A stretch of 64,000 bases of DNA from Semisulcospira habei (taxonomy: Eukaryota; Mollusca; Gastropoda; Semisulcospiridae): NCBI GenBank assembly GCA_036245525.1, contig BTPG01000001.1:183960663-184024662 (forward strand), written 5' to 3'. Shown piece by piece: positions 46,595 to 57,591 of this stretch. The notes under the pieces are model-generated. The model was not told where the DNA came from and searched no databases. It saw only the letters and a list, made by a program, of their open reading frames with translations. Made by a program: the position numbers and the translations under genes. Position 1 is the stretch's first letter; each line of letters opens with the position of its first letter.

Positions 46595-47057
46595 ATGAAC
46601 CAAGACAAATTGCTACTTTTAAACGATATTTGTGCTGTAGAGAACAAAGACTTAGACTCTAAAAAACAACGCCTTCTCTCTGTAGTTGTTTCTGGAAAAT
46701 CAAAAGCTTTTCTCGGTAAACAATACATGGCAGAAGACATAGTCTCTCACCGCCGACGAGCTAATCAAACTTCATGCTAAATATGAAAATCACATTGCTT
46801 CACTAATGACCCGTGATTTGAGTTGATCTCTTGTCTTCCTATACACAAAAGCTGTGAGTCACTTCCTACCTGTTGATAGTGACAGTCTATCACACGACCT
46901 TGAAAGCAATCCTATAGTTTCAAGTTCAATAGGCAAATTAGCATGCCTTATGTTTTACAAGTTTGGCAATTACCTTGCACCTGTGGTAACCTTGCTCGTT
47001 ACTGGGAGTCATATAGATTTTTCTAAAATAAATTTTAAATTAGAAGAAAATGGATGA
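46595..47057 (+). pseudogene. Polinton small conserved protein, frameshifted
   Basis: It starts at the ATG after TTTTAAAATG and reads MNQDKLLLLNDICAVENKDL then SKAFLGKQYMAEDI in frame. After a frameshift near 46745, ELIKLHAKYENHIASLM continues in another frame, then a TGA, then KAVSHFLPVDSDSL and a helical C-terminus to the stop at 47057. About 150 codons in all. I recognise it only as a recurrent first gene of metazoan Polintons, of unknown function. Its stop region overlaps the next start as ATGGATGA. Confidence 0.6.
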
Positions 47058-47481
47058 GACCCAGACGACTCCACAACAGAGTCCTGTCTTGACACAAGTT
47101 CAAACAGTGACTAAGACTAAAAGCCCAGGTCGAATAGAGGCTGGGAAAAGATTAGCTGAATATAACAGACAAAAGAAATTACAGCTTCAGACATTAACAC
47201 AAAAGACTGACACACCATCAACAGCACCAGTGTCACTACCGTCAAGACCAACACACCCCCCAAAAAGTGAGAGACAAACAACTGAGTCTAAACCTGAAAC
47301 AACAAAATATATATTTACTGGATTTGTTTTCGGATTTGGTTACGTAGGTTACCAATTATACAAAAAATACAAACCACAGACTCGAACAGTGTCCAAAAAA
47401 TCAAGCACTCCAAAAATAAAAGAAGAAGTCTCCACATTACCAGCAACACCCAAAGCCGTGGACCCATTTTACATGCAGTAA
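47050..47481 (+). CDS. Polinton membrane-anchored protein with basic Pro/Thr-rich flanks
   Basis: This intact 143-residue frame has an N-terminal polar region with the conserved SPGRIEAGKRLAEYNRQKK (about residues 26-44), a Pro/Ser/Thr-rich linker, one predicted transmembrane segment YIFTGFVFGFGYVGYQLY (about 87-104), and a Lys-rich tail. The basic AEYNRQKK element is common in Polinton small membrane proteins. Role unknown, possibly virion-membrane or capsid-associated. It overlaps the previous gene by 8 bases and precedes another small gene by 36 bases. Confidence 0.7.
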   Translation: MDETQTTPQQSPVLTQVQTVTKTKSPGRIEAGKRLAEYNRQKKLQLQTLTQKTDTPSTAPVSLPSRPTHPPKSERQTTESKPETTKYIFTGFVFGFGYVGYQLYKKYKPQTRTVSKKSSTPKIKEEVSTLPATPKAVDPFYMQ

Positions 47482-47517
47482 ATAAATTTATTATTTTAAT
47501 TTTTGTGGTATAAGAAA

Positions 47518-47748
47518 ATGAGCGACACAAAGAACATAATGAACCTTGTCTATCACTCTGCCGTAATAAGCGGGCTAACAGTTGCTTATTCTATGCTGGG
47601 AAAAAGTCTTCTCAAAATGAAATCGGCAGACTTGAGTAGATTAGACTTCGAAGACAGTGCTAAGCTAGTAGCAGTTGTCACAGCATCGATTGCCACAAAA
47701 GACCTTCTCATCAAGCAAGGAATTATTCCAGAAAATGTTTCTAAGTAA
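47518..47748 (+). CDS. Polinton small membrane protein
   Basis: An intact 76-residue frame. I take the ATG at 47518 (MSDTKNIMNLVYHSAVISGL) in place of the in-frame GTG-led extension, because it follows the A-rich TAAGAAAATG leader. A hydrophobic helix at about residues 11-30 and a second at about 47-60 suggest membrane association. The end LIKQGIIPENVSK resembles a conserved end in other Polintons. Function unknown. Confidence 0.7.
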   Translation: MSDTKNIMNLVYHSAVISGLTVAYSMLGKSLLKMKSADLSRLDFEDSAKLVAVVTASIATKDLLIKQGIIPENVSK

Positions 47749-47757
47749 ATAAAAAGT

Positions 47758-48195
47758 ATGGCAACAATAGCTATTATGATTGGTGGTGCAGTTGTTAATG
47801 CACTTGCATTTAGTGGATCAAACTATCTCTTTTCAAAAATGGGAAGAGAGGAATCAGCAGAAGAAATGAAGCATCACAATGAGGCATCTGAAAAACTGGC
47901 ACAAGTGCAACATGATTATGAAAAGCAAAGAATAGAAAAACTTGATTTTATCAATGAAAAACTCAGGCTTGAGGGTCACGCACAGCATACATTTTTAAAT
48001 GTCAACGATGCGATTAAAGAATATTTTCTTGTTACTGGTGAAGACATGACCATCCCGCAACCAAAACTTAGCGACTACTACCAGCCAAGCCCAGAACAAA
48101 GAAATGGAGAAATAATATTTGTTCTAGTAGGAATGACATTTGTTTATTTTACAGGAGTTTTTATTGCTAGAAGAAATGACAGACGTCGGAGCTAA
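47758..48195 (+). CDS. Polinton two-helix membrane protein with coiled coil
   Basis: An intact 145-residue frame starting after AAATAAAAAGT. The N-terminus MATIAIMIGGAVVNALAFSG is a glycine/alanine-rich membrane segment. Residues about 35-75 are charged and heptad-like (EKLAQVQHDYEKQRIEKL), and a second hydrophobic segment IIFVLVGMTFVYFTGVFI is near the C-terminus. Found next to the integrase in many Polintons. Function unknown. Its 3' end overlaps the integrase start by 20 bases in another frame. Confidence 0.75.
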   Translation: MATIAIMIGGAVVNALAFSGSNYLFSKMGREESAEEMKHHNEASEKLAQVQHDYEKQRIEKLDFINEKLRLEGHAQHTFLNVNDAIKEYFLVTGEDMTIPQPKLSDYYQPSPEQRNGEIIFVLVGMTFVYFTGVFIARRNDRRRS

Positions 48196-49139
48196 ACTAT
48201 CAAAAATATATTACTCCCCTATTGGCTATTGGAAAGGGAATACAGCAATAGAAAAATTAAATGCAGCTGTGGGTGGGGATGTTACACTCGAACAAATAAA
48301 ACAGTGGCTCAAAAAACAAGCAATTTGGCAAATATATTTACCTGCTCCAAGAAAAATAACAAGACCTCATTTTGTAAATACTACCCCTAATGACACTCAT
48401 CAAATGGATCTTCTGTTCCTACCACACGATACAATAAAAAAAGAAACGATACAAGTATGCATTAACTGTTGTTGACATAGCTTCACGGTACAAGGAAGCC
48501 GAACCCATAACTGACAAGAATGCTAGTACTGTAACCACTGCGTTAACACAAATATATAGTCGTGGTCCTTTAAAATTTCCCAGGCTTGTGCAAGTCGATG
48601 ATGGATCTGAATTTAAAGGCACTGTTAATCAGTTATTTGCAAAGCATGGAGTGCTAGTGCGGCGAGGCATACCGGGCGTGCATAGATCACAGGCAATTGT
48701 TGAAAACTTTAACAAGCAATTATCGGAGAGACTTTTCAGCTATCAGTATTCTAAGGAACTCATGCATGACGCACGTAACACTGAGTGGGTTAAGAGATTA
48801 CCATCTGTGATAAAAGCAATGAATAATGAAAGTCACCCTAAACCTGTTGATGCTATTAAATTAAAAACAATGCCATCAGGGTCAGAAATAAAAACAACAC
48901 CTCCAGACACAAGCTTGTTTACAAAACAGGTAAGATATTTGTATCAACCCGGTGAAGCCGAGAATGACGTCAGACGTAGGGCAACTGATCCAATTTGGTC
49001 TACGTCTGTCCACAATATAAAAAAAATAGTTCCTGGCGCTAATGCATCGATTTATTATCTGTATGAGCCTGCGCCACAGAGGGCATTTGTCAGAGAAGAA
49101 TTACAGATTATTCCCCCAGACACTGTTACACATTTTTAA
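48176..49139 (+). pseudogene. INT: Polinton integrase (DDE), frameshifted
   Basis: This retroviral-type integrase would insert the element. From ATG 48176 (MTDVGAKLSKIYYSPIGYWK) the frame covers the N-terminal region and the first catalytic Asp in HQMDLLFLPHD (about 48400). A one-base shift near 48450 ends it at 48475. The core continues in another frame with ALTVVDIASRYKEAEPIT, the second Asp in LVQVDDGSEFKG and the Glu in QAIVENFNKQLSERLF. After the core comes a chromodomain-like or SH3-like C-terminus (VHNIKKIVPGANASIYYLYE). All three acidic residues are present, so only the frameshift, in an A-rich stretch, disables it. An assembly indel is possible. It converges on POLB with a 14-base overlap. 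Confidence 0.9.
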
Positions 49140-52100
49140 CCATGTCATCAACTAATTCATCGATTAGTTCATCAACCAGTTCATCAGCTATTTCTTCAGA
49201 TAACTTAAGCGCATAATGCCCAGGTGCATAAGCCTTTTCCTTAGTGTGAAACACGCGTTTTGTGTCTCCAACTGCAAGTGACTTTTTATATGTTTGGATC
49301 ATTTCAATATTGTGTCTATTTGTCCTCAGTGTCTTGTTTGGAAAATCAGGCATCAGTTCTCCATCTAATACTTGCTTATAATGTTCATGACGGATGTCTT
49401 TATTTTTTATGGCTGTTTTTTTTATACCTTTTGCTTTTGACTGACTGCCTTTTTGGTGAAGTATGGAATACATTTTTGACCTCAGTCCAACGTACTCAAC
49501 AATAGGCACTCCATTGAGTTCATCTTTAAACTTACCAGGCACTTTTTTGTTTTGTGTGCTAAACAGCGGGTGGTCTTTAGGGTAGTCAGATGTGTCATAC
49601 ATATGTAACTCTGTTTTCATGTCTTCATAAAAGTCTTCAGTAGGCACATCTATGATCATAGAGTCAGTGTCAGTGTATAGCAGATGACACTCAGGATACT
49701 TTGGTTTGAAGTAATCATAATAAAATTCAAGCATCAACAGTTTTGATAACTCAAGAATTGCCTTACCAATGAATACTGGCTTGTCCAGTTTAACAATCTT
49801 TTTTTTGAGTGACACTGCATACAATGATGAATGAAACTCTTTGTACCCTGTGTACTGTGGCTTACCTGTAAGTTTAATTGCACCCAATTCAGTTGTGACA
49901 AGTCTCACATCTTTGCGGTGATCCCCCACCCGGGTCTGCCCTGGGGGACTTGGGTGGGGTTAGGTACTTTTTAGTTCCCAGGGTCACCCTGGTCAGCCCC
50001 ACAGGGTGAGTTTTTCTCTCTATTCTGGGGCATGTGTTTCTGTCTACCCGAGGTCCATTCACCTGTATTTGCCTTTTTAAAACTCTCCCTACTGTCTGCA
50101 CTGCCTGTAGCTCTTGATATTGGATGTGTGTTGCTAAATGGTCTTAGCTTTATTTAGGCCCCATATGTTAGGTTTATTTAATGTATTTGACCGGCTGGCG
50201 ACATACATTCTATGTTCTGTTTAGTTTTTTTTTTTCACAAGCAGTGCAGGCACGTCCTGAGAAAGCCTTGTTGCTGTCGGGACGTTAAGCAATGTACAAT
50301 CAATCAATCTTTGCGGTGATGAGGATTTTCCATTGTTTTACCAAAACAGGCATTGTTCATAAGCTTACAGAAGTCTTTGTCAAATGCAGTGTTGCCATCT
50401 CTTGCACGCAATGTTGTGTTCTTCATTATGTAATCTTTCATGAAAGCACTTTGGTCAAATTGAATACCTCTGTGAACTTTCTTTAGTACTAACCCATGTC
50501 TGATGTAAAACTGTAACAAGCGATAGTGGCAAACGTAATTGAATTTGTCATTCAGATTTGGCACAAGTTTGGTGTCTTCTTTTTTCCCCATCAAACTCAT
50601 TTTCTCAACTGCTAATGGATAATCATTGTGGTAATCATGTAGGTGGTGTGGGTACTCCAGGTCTACTTCAAAGATCCAACCCTTTGCATCATTCCGGTCA
50701 TGACTCATAATATTGTTTGTTAACTCTGTTATGTCATACTGTGACAAATCATACAGACAAAAGTTTTTCAAGGGCAATAACTCACACATTGCAAATCCGT
50801 AAAGGTCATTAGCGTCAAGGTACGTAATGAATGACCTTGACCTTGAGGGGTCAAACCCAAGGTCATCCAGATATTTGTTGTTGGCTCTGGCATAATTGTT
50901 TGCGGCTATACTAATGCCTCCCCTCAATCCACGTTCCACCATTTCACCCATCGTACGATCAGACAACAGGTCTATAGATATCTTGCTGGATTTTAAAAAT
51001 GCATCCCATGTCATGCCAGGACTAGTTATGTAGCAAGCAGGGTCAAGACTGTAGTGTAACAAACCCTTTTCACGGTAACTTTCAAATATGTCTGCTAGCA
51101 AGCAAACATCAGCTTTCAAGTACTGGTCATGGTAGTCACCAATCGTTTCACACCCCAGTTTATCCCATGCATCAAGTGCATGTTGATAATCAGAGTCAGA
51201 AATACCTTTTCCATTTAGTGTGGAATAAAATTTATCTTTTTGTGGCAGTCTTGTTTCCTCAAACACAACCCAGTCACTGATGTACTCGTACGGATACACT
51301 CCTTTCTTAATCAAGTCTGGCTCAAAATATTTACTTGTTATTGGATACTCAGTCAGTCCTTCTGCCAGACTAGCAAGCCCTAAAGACAAATGTTGCATGG
51401 AGTCATAAAATGCTAATTTGTTGTCCAGCCTAAAAGTCAAGTATTTCTCAGTTGTCTGGGCAATACAACTAATTTTTTTGTAAACTCATCCACAGCCTGC
51501 ATGATAATATGTGAATCATACCCTTTGAGATTGTGGAAAAAGATAGGCAGTTTGTATGCCTTGGGATCTATTTTTAATTTCAAGTTACAATCACCATGGG
51601 CAGCACCTCTGTAACGCCCAGTTATGTGGCCATGGTCACGAACTTTATCACCCTTCAGAAGTTGATCACAACCTCCTAAAGGTTGTTCACAAATCCAACA
51701 CATCACTGCTGTATCAAAATTCTGTTTGTCTTCTTCTGTCATCACCAAAGGCATCTGACACTTTTCCAAATAATGTACTACCTGACTATACAGTTGTCTC
51801 ATTTCTAATAAAACTCAGCTGCTGCATTTTCACCTCTGTAGATAACAGGTTCTGTATGCTGGCCGTCAGAACTAACAAGAATATATCCGAAAGAACACAC
51901 CACTTAGTCACTTAACTTTATAGTCTTTGGTAATGATTCTGGAACAGGACCGTCATATGGTACAACCAGTGATTCAAAATCAGCATACACTACAAATGGC
52001 AGCTTTTGCTGATTAACATAGTTCTTGAAATATACCTTGCTACCAGGATCTGGATACCTAAGTATTGTTTGAATGTCATCAGCTGACCTGCAGTGCTGGA

Positions 52101-52992
52101 CATGTTTGTGTGCTACTTTAATAGAGGAAAACCTCTGTAAACATTTTTTACAAAATTCCTGTTTATCATCATGTTTTGTTGTATGATGAATTAGTCTTGA
52201 CATACTTCTGATAATTGTGTAGTGAAAGTTATCGCCGGAGCCAGAGCTTATTAGTAACATGTCAACATGCTTATCTTCTGACTGTCCATATGTTGGGGCA
52301 ATTGGTTATACTCTAATTGGTTGTAACTTGTTCTCAGACTCATTATCCCATACATACACATTCACAGATATCCCAGGATTTAGTTTTTCAAACAAATCTA
52401 TATCATCCACCTTAACAGGAAACTCTATGCCACTGAAGTTGAGTTCATTAAAAAATTTGGTATAGTTAGATACGCGATCAGGTCTTGTTTTTACAAAGTG
52501 TAGTTTAGCAGGCACACACCACATAAAACAGAAATTATCATTGTTTTGAATATTAACAACAGCCTTTTTGTTTAAAACCTCTTTCGGCAGTGGTATCCAT
52601 GATTTGCCTAATATAGGATGGTATCTTGACTGCTTCAGTTGCAGTTCATGTACACGACCTTCATGCCAACCAGACCCCTGCATTTTTGCTCTGTCAATTG
52701 CTTCTAAAAAGTCAGGCAACAGTCTTTCTCTAAACACTTTTTCCAATTCCCTTCTTGAATTAACTGTGTGTTGTCTTGTTGAGATATACGAAACAATCAC
52801 TTCACCATCTACCCTGGTAAATTCTATTTTAGCAACAATCTGAATCTTTACACTACCGGAAAGAAGATTATCTTGTAAGACAGAAAAAGACCTTTCTATT
52901 GATTCATAGACAGTGTAAGTGTTAGATATAGGCAAGTCTGTTGTGTGAAACACGTTTCTTAAGCCAGACGAGCTTTGGGCATTGTCCGTCAT
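49126..52992 (-). pseudogene. POLB: Polinton protein-primed DNA polymerase B, broken
   Basis: This family B polymerase would copy the element from a protein primer. In order on the - strand: an N-terminal region (52992-52306), a zinc finger CKKCLQRFSSIKVAHKHVQHC-like segment and exonuclease motif I VVYADFESL (52260-51904), an HNH/endonuclease VII-like motif VRDHGHITGRYRGAAHGDCN followed by KGYDSHIIM (51802-51437), palm motif A YLDANDLYGFAM and motif B NNACFGKTMEN (51440-50304), then motif C LLYTDTDSM and the C-terminus (49929-49126). It is interrupted by frameshifts near 52300, 51810 and 51440, a TAA after LSD near 51904, and a SINE-like insertion at 49923-50306. About 1270 codons in all, normal for the family. 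It starts after CAAATAAAAATG. Confidence 0.92.
49923..50306 (+). mobile_element. SINE-like retroposon copy 2, inside POLB
   Basis: The 384-bp insert begins CCCCCACCCGGGTCTGCCCT and ends in a CAATCAATCA tail. It is flanked by a perfect 14-bp duplication ATCTTTGCGGTGAT (49909-49922 and 50307-50320). It lies antisense to POLB, between motif B and motif C. Confidence 0.95.
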
Positions 52993-53024
52993 TTTTATTT
53001 GTCCGACAAAATAATAAATAAAAA

Positions 53025-53342
53025 TTACACCTTGTGTAATACCACTTTATTGACTGTAACACCTACAATAAACAGATTCAGTTCACATAGTTGTCTGAAT
53101 ATTTGCTCACACACTGTCTCAAACCACTGATCATCAACTTCAAAGGTATGTGTCTTAAAATCAACAGGCATGTACTCTACAAATTGTAACTCTTCAAATA
53201 TTTCTAAAGTCATATTATATGACACGTATATAATTGATGGCGATGATATTGGCATTATGTCTGGTTTGAAATCTGTTCTTAACTGATCAAAGTGTTGGAT
53301 ATATCTGAAGCACTCTGTAACATCAATCATTTTGCCCATCAT
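53025..53342 (-). CDS. Polinton small protein, tandem paralogue 1
   Basis: An intact 105-residue frame (or 104 from the second ATG at 53339), led by GTCAAATAAAAATGATG. It aligns along its whole length with the next gene upstream: IDVTECF, YNMTLEIFEEL, VDFKTHTFEVDDQWFE and IFRQLCELN...VTVNKVVLH. No known domain. It lies between POLB and the ATPase. Function unknown. Confidence 0.75.
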   Translation of the reverse strand: MMGKMIDVTECFRYIQHFDQLRTDFKPDIMPISSPSIIYVSYNMTLEIFEELQFVEYMPVDFKTHTFEVDDQWFETVCEQIFRQLCELNLFIVGVTVNKVVLHKV

Positions 53343-53377
53343 TTTTATTTGACCGACAAAATAATAATATAAAAATA

Positions 53378-53725
53378 TTACTGCTTGCGCTGTAGGTGTA
53401 ATACCACTTTATTGACTGTAACTTGTTCAATATAATCATGTAGTTTACATAGTTGTCTGAATATGTGTTCACACAGTGCCTCAAACCAGTCGCAGTTAGC
53501 ATCATTAACTCTAAAGGTATGTGTCCTAAGATCAACAGTCTCATACTCATAACATGGAAAACATTCAGAATACCCCAAAGTCACATTATATACCATGCTT
53601 ATCAGTGTTGGTGTTGAGAGTTTTATACCGAGCTCAAATGACTTTTTAACATGCGTTTTAAAGTCAAAAATGCACTTAACATCTTTGAAGCAGTCTGTGA
53701 TATCAATGGTTTGTCCGTCTGCCAT
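53378..53725 (-). CDS. Polinton small protein, tandem paralogue 2
   Basis: An intact frame of about 115 residues, started here at ATG 53725 (MADGQTIDITDCFKDVKCIF) because it directly follows CCATAAAA. Shared with its neighbour are DITDCF, YNVTLGYSE, VDLRTHTFRVND and IFRQLCKLH...VTVNKVVLH. Intergenic DNA and 5' leaders are also shared, so the duplicated unit is about 0.35 kb. Cysteine-rich compared with the other copy. Function unknown. Confidence 0.75.
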   Translation of the reverse strand: MADGQTIDITDCFKDVKCIFDFKTHVKKSFELGIKLSTPTLISMVYNVTLGYSECFPCYEYETVDLRTHTFRVNDANCDWFEALCEHIFRQLCKLHDYIEQVTVNKVVLHLQRKQ

Positions 53726-53751
53726 TTTTATGGACAAAACAAAAGGCTAAA

Positions 53752-54337
53752 TTAATTCACTAATCCATACCCTGTGGGCTGATCTGTCTTTAAAATAAGC
53801 TTTAGATGCTTAGTTGATTTCAGTTTGTTTTTTACATCATCTCGTTCATGCTTATTTGGGATGACATCGTTTTCTCTGAGACAGTCATCAAAACTGTCAC
53901 GATCTTTACAGTAAAACAAACAGATAAACTTTAGTTGTTCACAAAAATCTTTCAGTACAGCATTATATTTCTGAGTGAGAATCCAGACACTGATGTTTGC
54001 GTGTCTGCCACTGAAGGCCAGTTCTGCCAGTGTGTTTCTCTTCTTAACAATATCTTTCTCTGCAGAGCAATCATCAACAATAAACAAAGTTGTCTGCCCT
54101 TCAAATTGTTTGTAAAAATAATGCAGGTAGTCATTCAGTTTTTTCTCAGGGTCGACTAAATAAATGTTGTGATCAGTCCAAATGAATAATCGGTTGTGAT
54201 AAGCTTTGTTGTGTTTGATTGTTGGACAAAATATCACAATGTTTTCGAAATGACAGATGTGTCTTGTTTGTAAGAGATTAAGAACAAATTCAGTTTTTCC
54301 ACAGCCTGTGGCGCCACAAAACAAGCCACAGTGTGGG
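53752..54337 (-). pseudogene. ATP: Polinton packaging ATPase (A32/FtsK-HerA type), 5' end disrupted
   Basis: The protein would pump element DNA into capsids. Visible are the Walker A motif CGATGCGKTEF at the start, Walker B TTLFIVDDCSAEKD (about 54085), and SGRHANISVWILTQKYN with the sensor Gln (about 53985), followed by a helical C-terminus to the stop at 53752. The body of the frame is intact at about 190 codons. A SINE-like element sits a few codons upstream of Walker A. No ATG is present in frame on the Walker A side of the insert, and beyond the insert no ATG is found before the capsid gene stop, so the start codon is displaced or mutated. Confidence 0.9.
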
Positions 54338-54346
54338 TCAAGTGTC

Positions 54347-54688
54347 AGTTCCCAGGGTCACCCTGGTCAGCCCCACAGGGTGGGTTTTTCTCTCTATTCT
54401 GGGGCATGTGTTTCTGTCTACCCTTTGTCCATTCACCTGTATTTGCCTTTTTAAAACTCTCCCTACTGTCTGCACTGCCTGTAGCTCTTGATATTGGATG
54501 TGTGTTGCTAAATGGTCTTAGCTTTATTTAGGCCCCATGTGTTAGGTTTATTTAATGTATTTGACCGGCTGGCGACATACATTTAATGTTCTGGTTTTTT
54601 TTTTGGTTTTTTTTCTCACAAGCAGTGCAGGCACGTCCTGAGAAAGCCCTGTTGCTGTCGGGACGTTAAGCAATGTACAATCAATCAA
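54347..54688 (+). mobile_element. SINE-like retroposon copy 3, at the ATPase start
   Basis: A 5'-truncated copy starting at AGTTCCCAGGGTCACCC and ending with CAATCAATCAA. Flanking TCAAGTGTC (54338-54346) and TCAAGTTC (54689-54696) are an imperfect duplication. It separates the ATPase from the capsid gene, which would otherwise be a few tens of bases apart. Confidence 0.85.
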
Positions 54689-54715
54689 TCAAGTTCACTT
54701 TAATATAGAATATAA

Positions 54716-55998
54716 TTAATATATGTGTCCACTTAGTCTGCTTTCTGCAATATTGTGTTGTGCGTCATAAATCAGATACAAATATATATTTATTGCTCCA
54801 GCAGTTTCAGTCTTTTTTTGTATTTGGATTGTAATTCCGTCACTACCATTTTCAACAGTACGACCTGACCCATGTAGATAATCATCATCTGTACTACGCA
54901 GGTCCAGCCATAGTGCATACTTGTCTGTCAGGTATTGAGCAATTCTTACGTCATACAGATGCAAATCTTTAGATGCCATGTTTGCTGGTTTTTCTCTAAG
55001 TCTTCCGCCTGCAAAATACTTTGTGATCTCATCATAGTGCTGATAAGGTAGCATACCTGAAGCATACACTTGATTAGGACGGCCTTCAATAGTACAAGAC
55101 AAATGAGTAATCTTTGGATTGTAAAATGTTTCGGAATCCCATCCGTATGGACTCACCATTTTAACAAACAACATAAGAATGCCTTTTAGTGACCTAGCAG
55201 GTGTGTTCAAGTTGATGTTCCACATTGGATCGCTTTTGTCTTTATGAATTAAACTGTGTCTTATCACACGATCATAATATATTGGCAGTCTTGACTGGTA
55301 CTGATTTTGAATGAGAGTAGCTAGATGAGCATGTGTGACAATTTCATATTCCAAAGAGATATTAGAGATCTTGTATGTTGCGTCTATGTCAGTTGATTTA
55401 ATAACTTTGGAGTAGTCATTGAAAATTAGTTCAAAACTCAGACGGTCATTCAGTGCTCCTTGGTAATAAGGTAAATGCGCTGTTAGGATTTCAAATTCAA
55501 GTGGAATGCAAAATCTATTTCCATATGTTTCTGCCACAATAACGTCCTTGGCTTCTATTGTTGATTTATCTGATGCATTGATTCTGAGTTTGGCAACATT
55601 ATCAGACTGTATACCTTGATAAATACGGTCGTCTCTTTCTTCTCGAGTTAGCCACAGATCTTTGTAACAGTAGAATACATCAGAATCGTCAAGACTAAAC
55701 ACTTCCTGTCCTTCAAGTTTAACTTTATAGTCTTAATAATTGCTCTGCCAAGGTTGCCAACTAGTGTTCTTTTGTCATCTGTGTTTGATGAAAGTTCAAT
55801 ATTAAATGCTAGGCGTGCAGTGCCAGGAACAATAACATCATTGGGACCCAGGTTTGGAAACTTGACTGTAAGTGTTTGGTTCTGGTCTATAGTACTAGGA
55901 TTGTTTGTGATGACGATTGATTGCCTAATGCCCTTAACACCAAGAGGCTCACGTAGTTTTCTGTATGGGTCTAACTTTGATCCGTAGGACGGTGTCAT
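54716..55998 (-). pseudogene. MCP: Polinton major capsid protein (double jelly-roll), one frameshift
   Basis: This would form the icosahedral shell. I start it at ATG 55998 (MTPSYGSKLDPYRKLREPLG), which follows GCATAATAAA; an in-frame ATG lies four codons upstream. The frame runs through VPGTARLAFNIELSS and shifts by one base near 55728, just before EVFSLDDSDVFYCYKDLW. The second part is open to the stop at 54716, with REERDDRIYQGIQ, DRLSFELIFND and LKGILMLFVKMVSPYGWDSE. Total about 427 codons, in the usual size range. Only the single frameshift breaks it, so it might be an assembly error. Confidence 0.88.
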
Positions 55999-56040
55999 TT
56001 TATTATGCAAAAATCAAAAAAATTAAATTAATAAAAACAA

Positions 56041-57591
56041 TGGCAGCGGGAGGATTTAACCATGAAGATTTGAAATGGATGACATGAATGACTATGATAC
56101 TGGTGCAACAGATATGACTGGAATGGTAAATACTTCTAGTATGTATCATGAACTGTTAAAAGACAAAGTGAACTCGTTTTATGATAGTGTTGGTGACCGC
56201 CCAGATGAAATAGATCCCAATCAGTTTGAATATGAAAAAGGTCATTTATTTTTAAATACTGTTGACAAAGGAAAAGTACAATTGACTAACAAAAGAGACC
56301 CCGGCAAGTTTAGAGCTTTAAGTACAATCAAAAGTGAAGGTGGTGTTGACGTCGAGATAAAAAGTTACCACCTCGTCTTGCTAGTACCCTTCATGATGTA
56401 CAAACAAGATTGCCAACTGGTCAAGAAATTGAAATGACTGAAGTAAAAAGACTTCCAGAAATAGCAGACAAGGTAATACAGGAAACTTCATTTACAGAAG
56501 GGCAAATAAATGAGGCTATGAAAACAATAGGTGATTCTCCTTTGACAATGCGGGAAATTATGGGGTTGGATAAATCACTGCAGTCAATAAGAGGTGAGCT
56601 GGTGAATAATGTGAAAATCCACTGGCCAGAGAAGATCAGCAACGTCAGACTCTGGGAGAGAACAGAGCAGATAACATCAGAGAATGAAATTGGGCGAAGA
56701 AGATGGGGATGGATCGGTCACAGTCTTGAGAAAGCCAGCTTCCAGTATCACTAGGCAGGCATTGTCATGGAACCCCCAGGGAAAGAGGAAAAGAGGTAGG
56801 CCGAGAAACTCCTGGCGTCGAGACCTCCAAGCAGACATCAAGAGACTGGGAACCACCTGGAGTAGAATCGAAGGAGAAGCACAGGACAGGAGTCACTGGA
56901 GGTCTCTCGTCGATGGCCTATACCCGGGTAGGGGTGACAGGCGTAAGTAAGTAAGTGGTGAATAATGTAGCCAAACTAGGCGAGCTTGATAATCACATAG
57001 AAAGAGAAAAAGAAAAATTAGCTAAAGCTGATGATGAGAATTATGACACAGAAATGAAAGAAAGAATACAACACAGATTAAATGATTTGCAGATAGAAAG
57101 ATCAGCGCGACTAGAAGTGATTGAAATTGGGAAAGAGAAACTGAAAACACAGGTCAACAGGGTTAGAGAAACTATTCAGAAAATACTTCACGAAGACACA
57201 ACTTTGGCTGAGAGATTGAAAACACTTTTCAGAGAGCAGGGTATCACTATTGCAAGTTTAATTACTGCTCTTGGATTTATTATTAGTACTGTAGTGTTAG
57301 CTGTAACAGGTGGTGGTAGCACCCCAGCCCCTCCATCTCCACCGGTTCCATCAGACCCAAAAGATTTACAGGCATGGGTAAAAAAAACAGTTGTCTCATA
57401 TATCAGACTTGCTTCAGAAATTGGCTGTAAAAGCAATGGATGCTTTGCCTGGCATAATAGGGAGTGTTGTCAGTTGGCTGATAAGTACTGCAGCAAAGGT
57501 AGTAGGGTTTATGGCGGAGCATGTGTGGGTCTTTTTGGTGACAGTAGGAGGGTTAATAGTGGGTTATTTAATGAAACAGGTAAAGAAGTAA
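56041..57591 (+). pseudogene. Polinton long coiled-coil membrane protein, broken
   Basis: The start MAAGGFNHEDLK (56041, after AATAAAAACA) is divergent from the capsid gene. Frameshifts occur near 56080, 56362 (a second frame continues [20 protein letters not shown]) and 57385 (A8 tract). The protein has a GHLFLNTVDKGKVQL region, a long charged coiled coil at 56970-57190, a membrane segment ITIASLITALGFIISTVVLA (about 57240), a Pro-rich linker and a C-terminal helical part ALPGIIGSVVSWLISTAAKV with a last hydrophobic stretch to 57591. The family is found in nearly all metazoan Polintons and its function is not known to me. A LINE fragment is inserted at 56613-56955. Confidence 0.85.
56613..56955 (+). 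mobile_element. LINE 3' end inserted in the coiled-coil gene
   Basis: The insert encodes the typical end of a LINE RT ([49 protein letters not shown]) and ends in a GTAA repeat tail. A 13-bp duplication TGGTGAATAATGT flanks it (56600-56612 and 56956-56968). Confidence 0.92.
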
